Below, piece by piece: positions 24,963 to 34,739 of a DNA stretch of 64,000 nt (position 1 is its first letter; every line of letters starts with the position of its first letter). The stretch lies in contig NC_084472.1 of assembly GCF_027409185.1 (NCBI RefSeq), forward strand, positions 49,029,427-49,093,426, in the 5' to 3' direction. The stretch is from Cynocephalus volans (lineage: Eukaryota; Chordata; Mammalia; Dermoptera; Cynocephalidae). The notes under the pieces are model-generated. The model was given only the letters and a program-made list of their open reading frames with translations, searched no databases and had not been told where the DNA came from. Made by a program: the position numbers and the translations under genes.

Positions 24963-27900
24963 TTTTAGAACATTTACCACCCTTTAGAACATTTTGTAAA
25001 TTTCATTTTTCTCATATGTACAATGGGCTCAATAAATTTAGTCACAGATGCATTATGAGAATTAAAATTATGTGATTTATGTTTGTATGGCATTAAAAAA
25101 AGAACAATCTTAATAGTGAAAGCAGAAGTTTTGAAAAATTAAGCTAATTTAAGGGACGTAGAGTTGCTTTAACACAGAGGTTTCTTACATAATAAACAAC
25201 CCCTGAGAGTTATATGGGGCTTGGGTGAGGAAAGACGGGGCCAGATGTGTGAAAAGCATTTTCATGAACGTATAAATGTGCCCTGAACTATGCTACAGGT
25301 TAGTAAGGTCTTCAAAATAATTGCTGGAGGGATAGAAAGAAGCAGCTTGTGATTATGTCATTGCACCACAAAAGCAATCAAAGATGGATCCCAAAGCTGC
25401 TGGAAGATGTACCACAACCTGAGAACGATTTCAGTTCAATCCACCTCCTCATACCTTCTTGAGAATAGACTTGATGTCCAAATACAAACTCAATTTCAGT
25501 CATAAGTTCATACTCACTGAAACCTCCCCCTCTCTTTTGCAAAGTTCCAGCTTCAGAGACTTTCTCCCTGCTAAACTTCCTCATGGGGAGTACAGAAAAC
25601 TCTGGCTGCTTTCCTTGCCTGATGTCGAGGGAGACATAGTGAACTTCCTCCCTTCCCTGGTGACTCCCCATCCTCCATAGCCATCTCCTCTCTATGTTAA
25701 CTCTGTAATGACACAGGAGACTTCTATTAACATGTCCCATGTTCGTGACAAGGAACTCTCCATCATTCTTACATTCCCAAAACATATCTAGAGGTCCTCT
25801 CCGCCCATGCCCCAAGATTCAGCTGGCTGGTAGATTCCGGCTTCCTTCCTGGGATATGCTCCCTAATCAATAGTTCTCACCACCATCCCCCTCCGCTCCC
25901 CAGCCACACAGGATCTTTATCATGTCAAGGGTTGGGGAAAGTTCCTCTTTCATCATTATGATTTTTTCACAAAGCTGACACTACACATATGGGACAAGTT
26001 TTATGACTTGATCCTTTTGGTTGCAGCTTCAATTTTGATACCCCAAACCAAGCTTTCAGAAATTAAAAAAACTTTGCTTTCTTAAAATACACAATTTGCA
26101 CAAACCAGAAGTCTCATTGTTCAAGATTATTGACTCTGTTTCACAATACAAAAGTTGAGCATTTTCTTGTTTGTCACATTTTGTGTTTTCTGTAATAGCA
26201 TCCTTCCAAGAACAGTGGCCCTCCCTGTTACTTGATCGGAATACAGATAAAATGAAGAATAGGAAAAGCACATAGATTAATAGCAAACTATCGCCCTGCC
26301 ATAAATAAGGCAGACGTGATGTTTATCTTCAGGTTTCCTCATACATCCCTGTCTTATTTGTCCTACTTGTACCTCACCTTCTATGCCAAGTGGCACACAC
26401 ACTCCTTCACCCAAATCCAGGAGTGAGCTAAAAATAAAATCCAGTCTGGAGGAATGGAATTCACAGCATCAGTTAGCCACTGAAAAGGCATATTTTAGAC
26501 CAGGGTTTTTTTCCCAGAATTCTAAAAATTACACCAATAGACAATTGTTTCTCCACCAGACATTCCAACTACATTTTAAGAGAAATTTTGTCTCCCTGCT
26601 AAGAGTTTATTGTTTCAAATCCTAAGTTTAGGTGACATAATAAGAAGAATGCAAGTTGTACATGGCCCATTTAAATAGAAAGTAAAGTATGATAAATAAT
26701 ACTAATGTGAACTTCTAATTAAAGTATTTGAACTTAAAATACAATTTTGAATCATATGCTATTAAGCTGACCAGGTATAACTACATAGAAACTTCTAGGG
26801 TGTCAATTGTATCTACAGTCTGCTTTAATGCCACCACTAAAGTGTGCAGGCATTTCATGGCTGGGAAAGATTTCAAGAAGCTACAAAAGATTAGGTTGTA
26901 ATATGATACCATTTTGATAAATTGGAGAAATAGTCTGAAATCGATACAATGAAGGTCAAATAAGGTTGAAAGAATGCAGAATAGAGCAAAGATATAAGAT
27001 GAACAATCATATGGGAACATCTAAGCTAAGTCACAGCTGAAGAAATAATGACTCAGACAGACTGCAGTGAATGTAGATCAACCCTAAACATCACCTTCTT
27101 TCCATTCCTAAAAGTCAAGTGCCTTTGATCAGTAATACAAATAGAAATATTACAGGCTCCACATACATAATAATTATTGGATATTAAGTATGCTGTTTTC
27201 AAAACAATATCCAAAAGAGAAATTAAACTAAGAATCAGAGGCCATTCAGGACAGAAAAAAAAATGATTTTCTTTTAAGGTATTTGAACTGAAAACCTCTG
27301 AAGGAAGAAAGTTAAATAAGAGATGGGAGGTTCTGCCTTTGTGAACAGTGACAGGAAACCAATGTACCTGTTTAAAAAAAGTGCAAATGGCCATCATCAA
27401 AAGTCGGGGGATTTGGATTTGATGAGTCAATTTGCAGAGGGATTTTTCTCAAATAATAGGATTAGGTTTTACACTTAAATTTTAGATTAATGAAATTTTA
27501 GGTCAATGAATAATTTAGCAACATAAGACTTTTAAATGAGTGGAGAAAGAAAATAAAGAAAATTGATATTGATAGTCTGATAAGAAATAACACTTTTGGA
27601 GATAGATGGCACATAATAAAAATTACACTCATCATGACAGTATGAGGAAATAAAACAGGTAGTATTTAAACATCAATTAATCAGTGGAAATCCAGCAAAA
27701 TTTTGCCTCCTCTGAAACCACACTCATGACAAGCAATAGAACATAAGAGATATTGCTTCCCAAAATGACAAATGATATTTTTTGAATATCACTGAGTGCC
27801 CAACACCATAATGATCATCAGACTTCTAAAATAATATCAATAATATAATGTTACCTAACATTTGTGGGGTGCCTTACCATCACCAAAAATCCCTTTCATT

Positions 27901-28649
27901 TTGACTTTCTCCAAATGCCTCAGATGGCTAGTTAACCACAGACACCTCGTTCTCCTGAACTCTGAATTTATGCTCCTTTTATATGGCATTTAGAGACCAT
28001 ATTAACCAATTAGCTTAATCAGCATTGGTTGTCACCAATGTATGACACGAGCTCTACTGGTAATTTTGAGAATGCTTCTCAAACCAAACTTTGCAATGAC
28101 ATGAAGAAGAAATGCTAATTATACTCCCCAGAGGTTCTGGAAAGTTATCAAAACAAAATTAGTCTTATATTTACACGTTAATCTGTATGCTACTTTCAGG
28201 CCTTCCCTTGCAATGTAAGGGGATAAAAGGAGTAGTTATAAAATCAACAAATGAAAGGACATCAGAGCATATAAAAATAAAGCATGATAGCTCTGTGAAG
28301 AAGTGTTTATTTCCGGAAACTTTTTAAATAGAACTAAAAGTGGATAGACTTAAAATAGTTTGAGGCCTATTTTTTGTTTTTCTCTGAACTGAGTGCCATG
28401 GAGCTATCAGAAAGTTCCTGACTATAAGAAATACAATTCTAATTGGAAAGAGAAGACTAACAATAATTAAATGAGAAAACTATGAAAGGTAGTATACAGT
28501 TACGTGATAAACTATGTGGTATTCAAAATTCATACTGTAAATCTCAGAATAGAGAAAGATCATTGGATAACCAGTACATTAAGAGGAGAGAGTCCATCGT
28601 TTAGACAGAAGAGATAAGCAAGAAGGCAGTCCTGGTAAAACAGATCTGT
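24963..28649. other. Unassigned DNA
   Basis: About 3.7 kb has no gene I can support. The 145-codon minus-strand frame at 25378-25815 is the longest, but it shows no domain and no homology I recognise. Frames of 125 codons at 27053-27430 and 79 codons at 26781-27020 are likewise unassigned. No young repeats are present, so this is the most repeat-poor part of the window. Confidence 0.4.
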
Positions 28650-28795
28650 GTAAATCAAGAATTCGTGCAGAGATGTGCAAAGTAGGTGGTGTGTCCTGCA
28701 GGAGAGAACACCTGAGTATAATGAAAACATCTTCGGAAAGCCAAGATGGCATCAGTTTATGGAGGAGGTCATGAAAACCTCACAGTTAGTTTAGG
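28650..28795 (+). repeat. Unassigned repeated segment, copy A
   Basis: This segment is homologous, in reverse complement, to 29848-29992. Shared runs include GAAAACATCTTC/GGAAACATCTTC, TGCAGAGATGTG/TGCAGAGATATG and GTCATGAAAACC/CTCATGAAAACC. By eye about four of five bases agree over roughly 140 bp. I cannot name the family. Confidence 0.55.
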
Positions 28796-29399
28796 CCTGC
28801 TATAAATGACAGTGTGAAATAATAGTGGCTTATTAAGTGAGGAAATAACATGATACAAGCATCAATAAAAGAAGTTAAGCCTCATGGAGGGATTTTTCAA
28901 AGCTCTGAATTCTACTTTTGGTCTAGTCCCAGCGTCATGGTGCAAACTGGATAGAATTATATTCTCAAGGCTTGAGTGTAGCCTCAGGGTCAGCCACACG
29001 TAAGCTTTTTGCATAAGGATGATATTGCTGGAGCATCATTACTAGAACACATGCTTTAGGTTATTTTTAAGTAGAGAGACATTTTTGTACCACACCCAGG
29101 GAAAAGCAAGTCTTCTTAATGCAGTACACTCACCCTGGAATGCTCCTGACATCATTGTCCACTTCTGCACTGGTTTCTTGGGTGCAAGTCTGGGGCTCAC
29201 TCCCCAATTCAAATCTATATCTATGGCAATACTGGCAATGGTTTTTTAACTTGAGGATCTGTACAGACAATACGTCTCCAACAGACTGGGAATGACTAAA
29301 CACACACAGTTCTCAATGATACAATTAACATAAGCGTAAAACAAACTGGAAATATGCAGTAATTTGTAATTCTTCACCAAAAAGGGGCGCAATGATATG
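28796..29399. other. Unassigned DNA
   Basis: Nothing recognised. It lies between one copy of the inverted pair and a SINE. Confidence 0.4.
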
Positions 29400-29417
29400 C
29401 CAAAGAGAAGGAATTCT

Positions 29418-29529
29418 TTTGGGTTTTTTTTTTTTTTTCTTTTTTTCTCCTCACTGGCCAGTACAGGGATCAAACCCGGACCTTGGTGTTATCAGCACCA
29501 TGCTCTAACCACCTGAGCTTAACTGGCTA
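29418..29529 (-). mobile_element. tRNA-Ile-derived SINE (monomer)
   Basis: A T-rich tail at 29418-29449 is followed by the reverse complement of an almost complete tRNA-Ile: CCAGTACAGGGATCAAACCC (T arm and B box), CCTTGGTGTTATCAGCACC (anticodon arm, anticodon GAT), CTAACCACCTGAGCTTAACT (D arm and A box). The 18-bp target-site duplications at 29400-29417 and 29530-29547 differ at one position. This monomer shows the tRNA origin of the SINE family clearly. Confidence 0.92.
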
Positions 29530-29701
29530 CCAAAGGGAAGGAATTCTGTTCAATCCATATTTCTCCTAGTCTAGGTATGATTTTTAGGCTCCCTCATACT
29601 GTTTGTATTTCACATGCTATGTAAGTCACTACACGAGTACAAAGCAGTCTTTAAGATGGAATCTTTACTAATTTTATTGGTTAGAAGACAGAACTTTATC
29701 T

Positions 29702-30417
29702 TCAACATCCACTGCAAAAATGTCTCCCGATAGTTTCTTGTTGGAGAAGCATTTCTCTTTGAATTTTATGCTTCTGCAGATTCAGGTTTTTGATTGTAGT
29801 ACTCTGTCTACTAATCAACCTGCCTTTCTGTTCTGCCTGAACTGCAGCAATTAGGGTTTTCATGAGCCTCCATGCTGATGTCATCTTTACTTTCTGAAGA
29901 TGTTTCCATTATATTCAGGTATTCTCTTCTACATCCAGACCTCACCTGCCCTTCATATCTCTGCATTCATTATATGATTTACAGTGATCCATTTTCCAAC
30001 CTCCTCTTGTTTTGGCTGAAAAGTAACTTCCAGATTGACTTCTAAACTTAAAAAGCAATCCTCCAGCAGACAGAAACATTTCAAAATTTCACTTCTTATT
30101 TGATATTATTAAACACTTTTCCTGATTGTAAAGATCAGGATTTTGTTACTGTTTAACCATTTCACATCCAATGTAGCACAGTAAAACTGTTTTGCCCTGT
30201 CTTTCAAAGGCACAGATTTGTAAATTGCATGAAACACCTTGTCGTCAAATACGCAGCTGATTACAGCTTCCCCTCTAGTAATAGACTGATTCACCCACCA
30301 AATTGGCATATAGTCTAACAAATGATCCATAAAGTCTTTCTTAGGCACAACATAGATGCTAAAAGAGAATGTCAACTGGCCTAGGCATTTTAACTGAAAA
30401 AAGAAAAAAATGTCCAT
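29702..30417 (-). pseudogene. Coding-like relic, gene not identified
   Basis: Two open stretches on the minus strand (30417 to 30109 and 29884 to 29702) look more like protein than chance. The first includes the patches FSIYVVPKKDFMDHLLDYMP and GEAVISCVFDDKVFHAIYKS. It is preceded on the minus strand by a pyrimidine tract ending in CAG near 30391, like a splice acceptor. Stop codons and frame changes separate the two stretches. An AATAAA on the minus strand lies just past the second. It could be decayed terminal exons or a processed pseudogene. I cannot name the parent gene. Confidence 0.35.
29848..29992 (-). repeat. Unassigned repeated segment, copy B
   Basis: This is the inverted partner of 28650-28795 and lies within the coding-like relic. 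See that entry for shared runs. The pair is separated by about 1.05 kb. Confidence 0.55.
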
Positions 30418-30463
30418 TTACCTACACATGCTTATTTACCAAAGCAGAATGCAGGAACCTCTT

Positions 30464-30610
30464 TCATTGATTCATTTAGTTATTGGATGTTTATTGAACA
30501 ACTGTTACATATCAAGCACTGTGACTAAAAATGCCTCTGATAGATGTTATATCCCAATCTAAGGAAAGAACAGACCAAGAATTATCCCCCTGAAATAATA
30601 TATACCCCTG
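30464..30610 (-). mobile_element. L2 LINE 3' end
   Basis: The plus strand starts TCATTGATTCATTTAG and continues TTTATTGAACAACTGTTACA, then CAAGCACTGTGACT. This is the reverse complement of the L2 3' terminus with its degenerate tail. Confidence 0.5.
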
Positions 30611-30739
30611 AACTATACTCAGGAAAAGCAATGATGATTTAAAAAACAGCAAATTATGGACAGATGGGATCAATCCGAAAGGTTGCACTTCAGTGAAAGA
30701 AGGGGAAAGGTTAAAGAGAAGAATCTATTCTGTTAGTTC

Positions 30740-30771
30740 TTTTCTTTCTTTCTTTCTTTCTTTTTTTTTTT
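30740..30771. repeat. (TTTC)n/poly(T), retrocopy tail
   Basis: A TTTC tandem repeat joins a T run. On the minus strand this is the poly(A) tail of the ZCCHC17 retrocopy, diversified into a GAAA microsatellite. Confidence 0.85.
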
Positions 30772-32294
30772 AAGTTTGAACAAAACACACTTCCATTCAG
30801 TGCCAGGAATTTAAGCAGAGACCTGAAGTGAAACCAACTGACACACGTGGCAGTAAATACAAAATAGAGCAATGTTCTTGGCTTCAGCTGTCTGGTTCAC
30901 TGGTCTGCTGCAATGTCATGCACAAGCTAAGTCACACTGCAAATCTTTCTGGCTGTGGCCACACAGGCTGTCACTTCAGCATAGTGAAAGCATGTTATGA
31001 AGAATGGAAAAATTGAGCACCATTTCTCACCATATTCTGCCTCCTGCTGTCATTCTCTCTCTGCCTGTGGGTTGGATGCAACAGAGATCACCCAATTGTC
31101 CCAGGACAGACCAACAGGGAGTGGCCAATCACTCTGTTCTCCAGCTACAGCCAGACTCACCTCCACAGCAGTACCTGTGGCTTTAGCCTGGACTCCTGTA
31201 CAAGCAGACAGCTCTGGCAGTGGCAGCTGGAGAGAGTAATAGGACCCCCTGTTGAATGAAGGAAGTTAGCTGAATGAATGGCAAGCCGCAGGGGTCACTT
31301 GTGAAGGGACCAATTCATTCAAGCAGCTGCTTTTCACTTCTAACTCCCAAACCTGCCTGCTGCATGAGGGGAAGCTATCTCTCCCATGGGAGTGAAGTCA
31401 GTGCAGTGGGAGACCATATTCTCACTACCGAGTCTTTCCAGGAGCCAGGCTTCAAGGCACAAGGCACAAGGCACCTGGTTCCTTACTCTCAACCACACCC
31501 TCTGTTCTTTCTATTCTCATTCCTTATGCTTCTTGTTCTGCTTCTACTTTTCTCTTTTTATTGCTGCCTTACTGTTTTTTGATGTGTGCCTTCTACTCTG
31601 GCCTGTTTCACTCTCAGAATCTGAGCTGTCAGAGTCAGATGACTTCTGGTCTCTATGTTTCTTTTTCTTCTTTTCCTTTTTTCTTTTTCTAGAAGAATTC
31701 CTCATGGGGTCAGGCTTCTCAAACTCTGCTGACTTCATCTCTTCTATCTCCTCTTCCTCACCAAGTATTAGAGTGTACTTGGTCCCACCTGGTTGCATGA
31801 AACAATCTTTTGCAGAGTGGCTTTTCAGCCACACTTCTTGCAGGTAGTGTTCAGAACAGCCTCGAAAGTGATCTTCTGCCAAGTGTAATCCTGGAAGAAC
31901 TGCCTCCGCCTCTCCTTGTTCAATGATAGTGCTGTTGGAATCAAGTTCTTTCCAAGTTTCTTGGTTGACAACTTTCATGGAGAGGAATACTTTCATCTTA
32001 TCATTATTCATTTCTTGGCCAATAAGCTTCACCCACACTTTGTCTCCTACATCTACTATCTCAAATGGCTCATCCACCTGACAGGATGACATATGAGTTT
32101 AATGCGCCAGACCTGAAAGGTTCTAAGTCCTCGTCTGGGTAAACTACCAGCTGTTCCTGGTGAAAGATACGTTGCTTCCGAGAGCCTGGGATTTTGAGAA
32201 AGACTCCATAGTCTGCCACTATAGCAATGCCTCCTTGCAAAATAGTGTAGAGAGCAGGCAAGTTTCCCATGGCCTCAGGCCTTCCTGAATTCAT
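30740..32294 (-). pseudogene. ZCCHC17: ZCCHC17 processed pseudogene
   Basis: The parent encodes a nucleolar, ribosome-associated protein (pNO40/PS1D) with an N-terminal S1 RNA-binding domain, one CCHC zinc knuckle and a basic lysine-rich tail. Here the minus strand gives MNSGRPE and NLPALYTI at the start, VGDKVWVKLIG in the S1 domain, KDCFMQPGGTKY after the knuckle and SRKRKKEKKKKKHRD in the basic tail, in the right order without introns. A 3'UTR-like stretch follows and ends in a poly(A)/(GAAA)n tail (plus-strand 30740-30771). Frameshifts and a stop in the knuckle break the frame. An extra block of about 57 nt at plus 32114-32170 separates the first two S1 parts. Sequence to about 32490 may be 5'UTR. 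No clear target-site duplication was found. It is a dead retrocopy, moved by L1 machinery. Confidence 0.9.
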
Positions 32295-32649
32295 CCCTAA
32301 TGTTCTATCACTCCTCCATTTCTCTTCTTCTACAGCTAATTCAAATGTCTTGGCATCAGCTCCAAGTCATCCAGCCACAACATTGCACAAAATGTCAAAC
32401 CACCGTCCTGCTCTTAAAGTCACCACTGGTCCACCTCCTCCCTTCTTAGAACCCATGTTCTTCCTAGTGAACAAAGACATGATCTCACTAACTAAAATAG
32501 TTTCAAGCAATATGGCAGCAGTAGAATGCATACATAAGAAATTGAGTTTTAAGACAGTCATGTACTTATGTTTTAAAAAATGGAATTCCTCATGGCACAT
32601 GTAAATTACATGGGCTCCTCCATTTGACAACTCACCATCTCAGATTTTT

Positions 32650-33263
32650 TTTTTTTATTTCATTTTAGGCATAAGTTGCTCTCAAAACTCTCAATTGTTA
32701 ATTGGTCCACTTTAAAGTGAAGTTATGCTCTTTTCCTTATGGTTGGATTTCTGTGTGAAATGCATTAGTATTTATTTTTAAATGCTTAACCATGTAAAAT
32801 TTTATTTCAAACTCAATAACTTAGCCTACAAAGTTTCTAGTTGATGAAAATGTCAGACACAAAAAGATAGGAATGTTTGATTAGTTAAGTATCTTAAGTT
32901 TTTGACAAATACTAAGTGGACTTGTTGAATTCTTGCTCGCAGAACTCAGAACTTTATTAAAGACAGAAATGGAGAAAATTAGCCTAACTAAACATATGGT
33001 CCTCCACAGCATAGGCCAAGCCTGCTCCTTTTTCAGGTCTTTTTCTTAGTTTCTTCTCTGTGATGAGTCATTCCTCTGTTCTGTTTTTCTTTTACTGACT
33101 ATATGTTTAAAAAAGGAGAGAGACAGAAAGAGAGATAAGTGAGGAAGAAGGCTTAGGTGTTGCAGGTAACCGAGTGTATAATTCTGAATGACACATTTTC
33201 ACTCTTCTTGTCTATGTTCTATCAGCAAAAGTAGGAGATTGAATCAAATGATCTGTTAAATGC
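32650..33263. other. Unassigned DNA
   Basis: A T run near 32645-32657 and AT-rich sequence are seen. No gene or repeat is recognised. Confidence 0.4.
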
Positions 33264-33888
33264 TGTATTAATCAGAGTTCTCCAGAGAAACTAAATCAAC
33301 AGAATATACACACACACACAAGGGTATTTCGAAAAGTTCATGAAAATATAGGATTATAAAATTAAAAGATAATATGTCTCTTTCCATGATTTTTTTGAGG
33401 TACACTCGTGTATGTGTATATATGTGTGTGTGTGAAGTGCACAAGGGTACCTCAAAGGAGAGAGAGATAGAGAGATTAATTTTGAGGTATTGGCTCATGC
33501 AATCATAGAGGCTGGAAAGCCCCCAATTTGCTGTCTGAAAACTGGAGACCCAGGAAAGCTGATGGTATAATTCAGATCAAGTCCAAAGGCCTGAAAACCG
33601 AGGAAGCTGATGGTGTAAATCCCAGTCTGAGGGCAGGAAAATATGAAATAAGATGTCCCAGCTCAAGCAGTAAAGCAGAAAACAAATGGGGGTAAATTCC
33701 TGTTTCCTCTGCCTTTTGTTCTATTCAGGTATTCACAGTTTATATCATGTCCACCCACATTGTGAAGGGATATTTACAAAGTCCACAGATTCAAATAAGT
33801 GGAAACACACACAAACACACCCAGAAATAATGTTTAATCTGGGCACCCCATGGCCCAGTCAAGTTGACACATAAAATTAACCACCACA
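33264..33888 (-). mobile_element. Ancient MaLR/MLT1-like LTR
   Basis: The plus strand runs from TGTATTAATCAGAGTTCTCC to GTTGACACATAAAATTAACC and ACCACA, the reverse of a common mammalian LTR. ATTGGCTCATGCAATCATAG and CTGGAGACCCAGGAAAGC lie between. Flanking AATGC (33259-33263) and GATGC (33889-33893) agree at four of five bases, consistent with a decayed 5-bp target-site duplication. A duplicated internal block (GGAAAGCTGATGGT and GGAAGCTGATGGTG) and an inserted small DNA transposon lengthen it. Confidence 0.68.
33321..33406. mobile_element. Small palindromic DNA transposon (MITE)
   Basis: The 86-bp element has AGGGTATTTCGAAAAGTTCA at its left and the near reverse complement at its right (TCCATGATTTTTTTGAGGTA), so nearly its whole length folds on itself. 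It is inserted in the TA/CA-rich part of the LTR and resembles 14552-14628. Confidence 0.6.
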
Positions 33889-34026
33889 GATGCTTTTAGT
33901 TCATTCATTCCATGGATTCAATTCGTGAAGTTTTCCCTCTTTCCGTATTTCCTTCTTTCCTTCATATGGGGAACACTTTGGAGGAAGAAAATTGCATTGA
34001 TTGTTTTTTCTTTTCCTTTTCTTTGT

Positions 34027-34100
34027 AATAGCTTTATTGAGATATAGCTCACATACCATGCAATTCACCCACTCATCAATTCACTTTTAACTACAGATTT
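34027..34100 (-). mobile_element. L1M 3'-end relic
   Basis: The plus strand reads AATAGCTTTATTGAGATATA, then GCTCACATACCATGCAATTC, the reverse of the conserved L1M 3' terminus. The young L1 landed about 80 bp downstream. Confidence 0.65.
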
Positions 34101-34163
34101 TTTAAAAGTTAATAATTAAAGTATCTTTCTTGCATCTGACGTAATGATTTTTTTTTTTTTTTT

Positions 34164-34179
34164 AAAGTTCATGGTCCAG
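34164..34179 (+). repeat. L1 target-site duplication, 5' copy
   Basis: The 16-bp AAAGTTCATGGTCCAG is repeated exactly at 41094-41109. It is preceded by a T run, so the bottom-strand nick site reads CTTT/AA, close to the L1 endonuclease consensus. Confidence 0.95.
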
Positions 34180-34556
34180 GACAGTTTTTCAAGATGGCGG
34201 CGGCTGCGGCGGCTGGCGCGGAGTAGCGGAGGTGGAAAAGGTGGCCACTGGGCCTCAGGCAGCCGGGAAACTTGTGGACCTTCCTCTGGCCATCTCTTAA
34301 GGGAGGACTGCTGCTGCTGGCCGGTCGTGGGGGCTCAACGCCACTTTGCCCCCGGCAGGAGAGGCTGCCTCATTTACAGGCAACAACTTTGAAGTGTGGA
34401 GCAGGAAAAGAACTGATTCTTAGCTGCAAAAGCGAGTCTTGAAACAGGGAACACGGCGCCAGGGCTGCTGTGGATGCAGCCAGGATCCCGGAGGCTGGGG
34501 CCGCACTGAAGGCGGCCAGCGGCCCTATTCAGGATTCGAGGTTTCAGGCCGGCATT

Positions 34557-34572
34557 AAAGAAGATTCCTGGG
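34557..34572 (+). repeat. SINE target-site duplication, 5' copy
   Basis: The 16-bp AAAGAAGATTCCTGGG recurs exactly at 34724-34739. It derives from the L1 5'UTR itself, so the SINE entered an existing L1 sequence. Confidence 0.93.
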
Positions 34573-34723
34573 GGGCAGAGCCCGTGGTGCACTCGGTAGA
34601 GTGCTGTACTGGGAGCGCGGCGACGCTCCCGCCGCGGGTTCGGATCCTATATAGGGAGGACCGGTGCACTCACTGGCTGAGTGCCGGTCACGAAAAAACG
34701 ACAAAAAAAAAAAAAAAAAAAAA
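34573..34723 (+). mobile_element. tRNA-Ile-type SINE nested in L1 5'UTR
   Basis: The element has a tRNA-like head (GCCCGTGGTGCACTCGGTAG as A-box part, GGTTCGGATCC at 34637-34647 as B box), a TATATAGGGAGG link, a second partial tRNA-like unit (CCGGTGCACTCACTGGCTGA) and a long A tail at 34703-34726. This head plus partial second unit fits composite colugo CYN SINEs. The anticodon region is replaced by a GC-rich stem, GGGAGCGCGGCGACGCTCCC. Exact 16-bp duplications flank it. It is young and intact, and it splits the L1 promoter region from ORF1. Confidence 0.93.
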
Positions 34724-34739
34724 AAAGAAGATTCCTGGG
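34724..34739 (+). repeat. SINE target-site duplication, 3' copy
   Basis: Exact 16-bp copy of 34557-34572, overlapping the end of the A tail. Confidence 0.93.

Noticed and set aside
25378..25815. 145-codon minus-strand frame
   Set aside because: No domain or homology recognised, no splice or promoter context, and the opposite strand is equally open for 73 codons.
29450..29529. Functional tRNA-Ile gene
   Set aside because: The tRNA-like body is mutated in its arms, carries an adjoining A/T-rich tail and is bracketed by target-site duplications, so it is a SINE.
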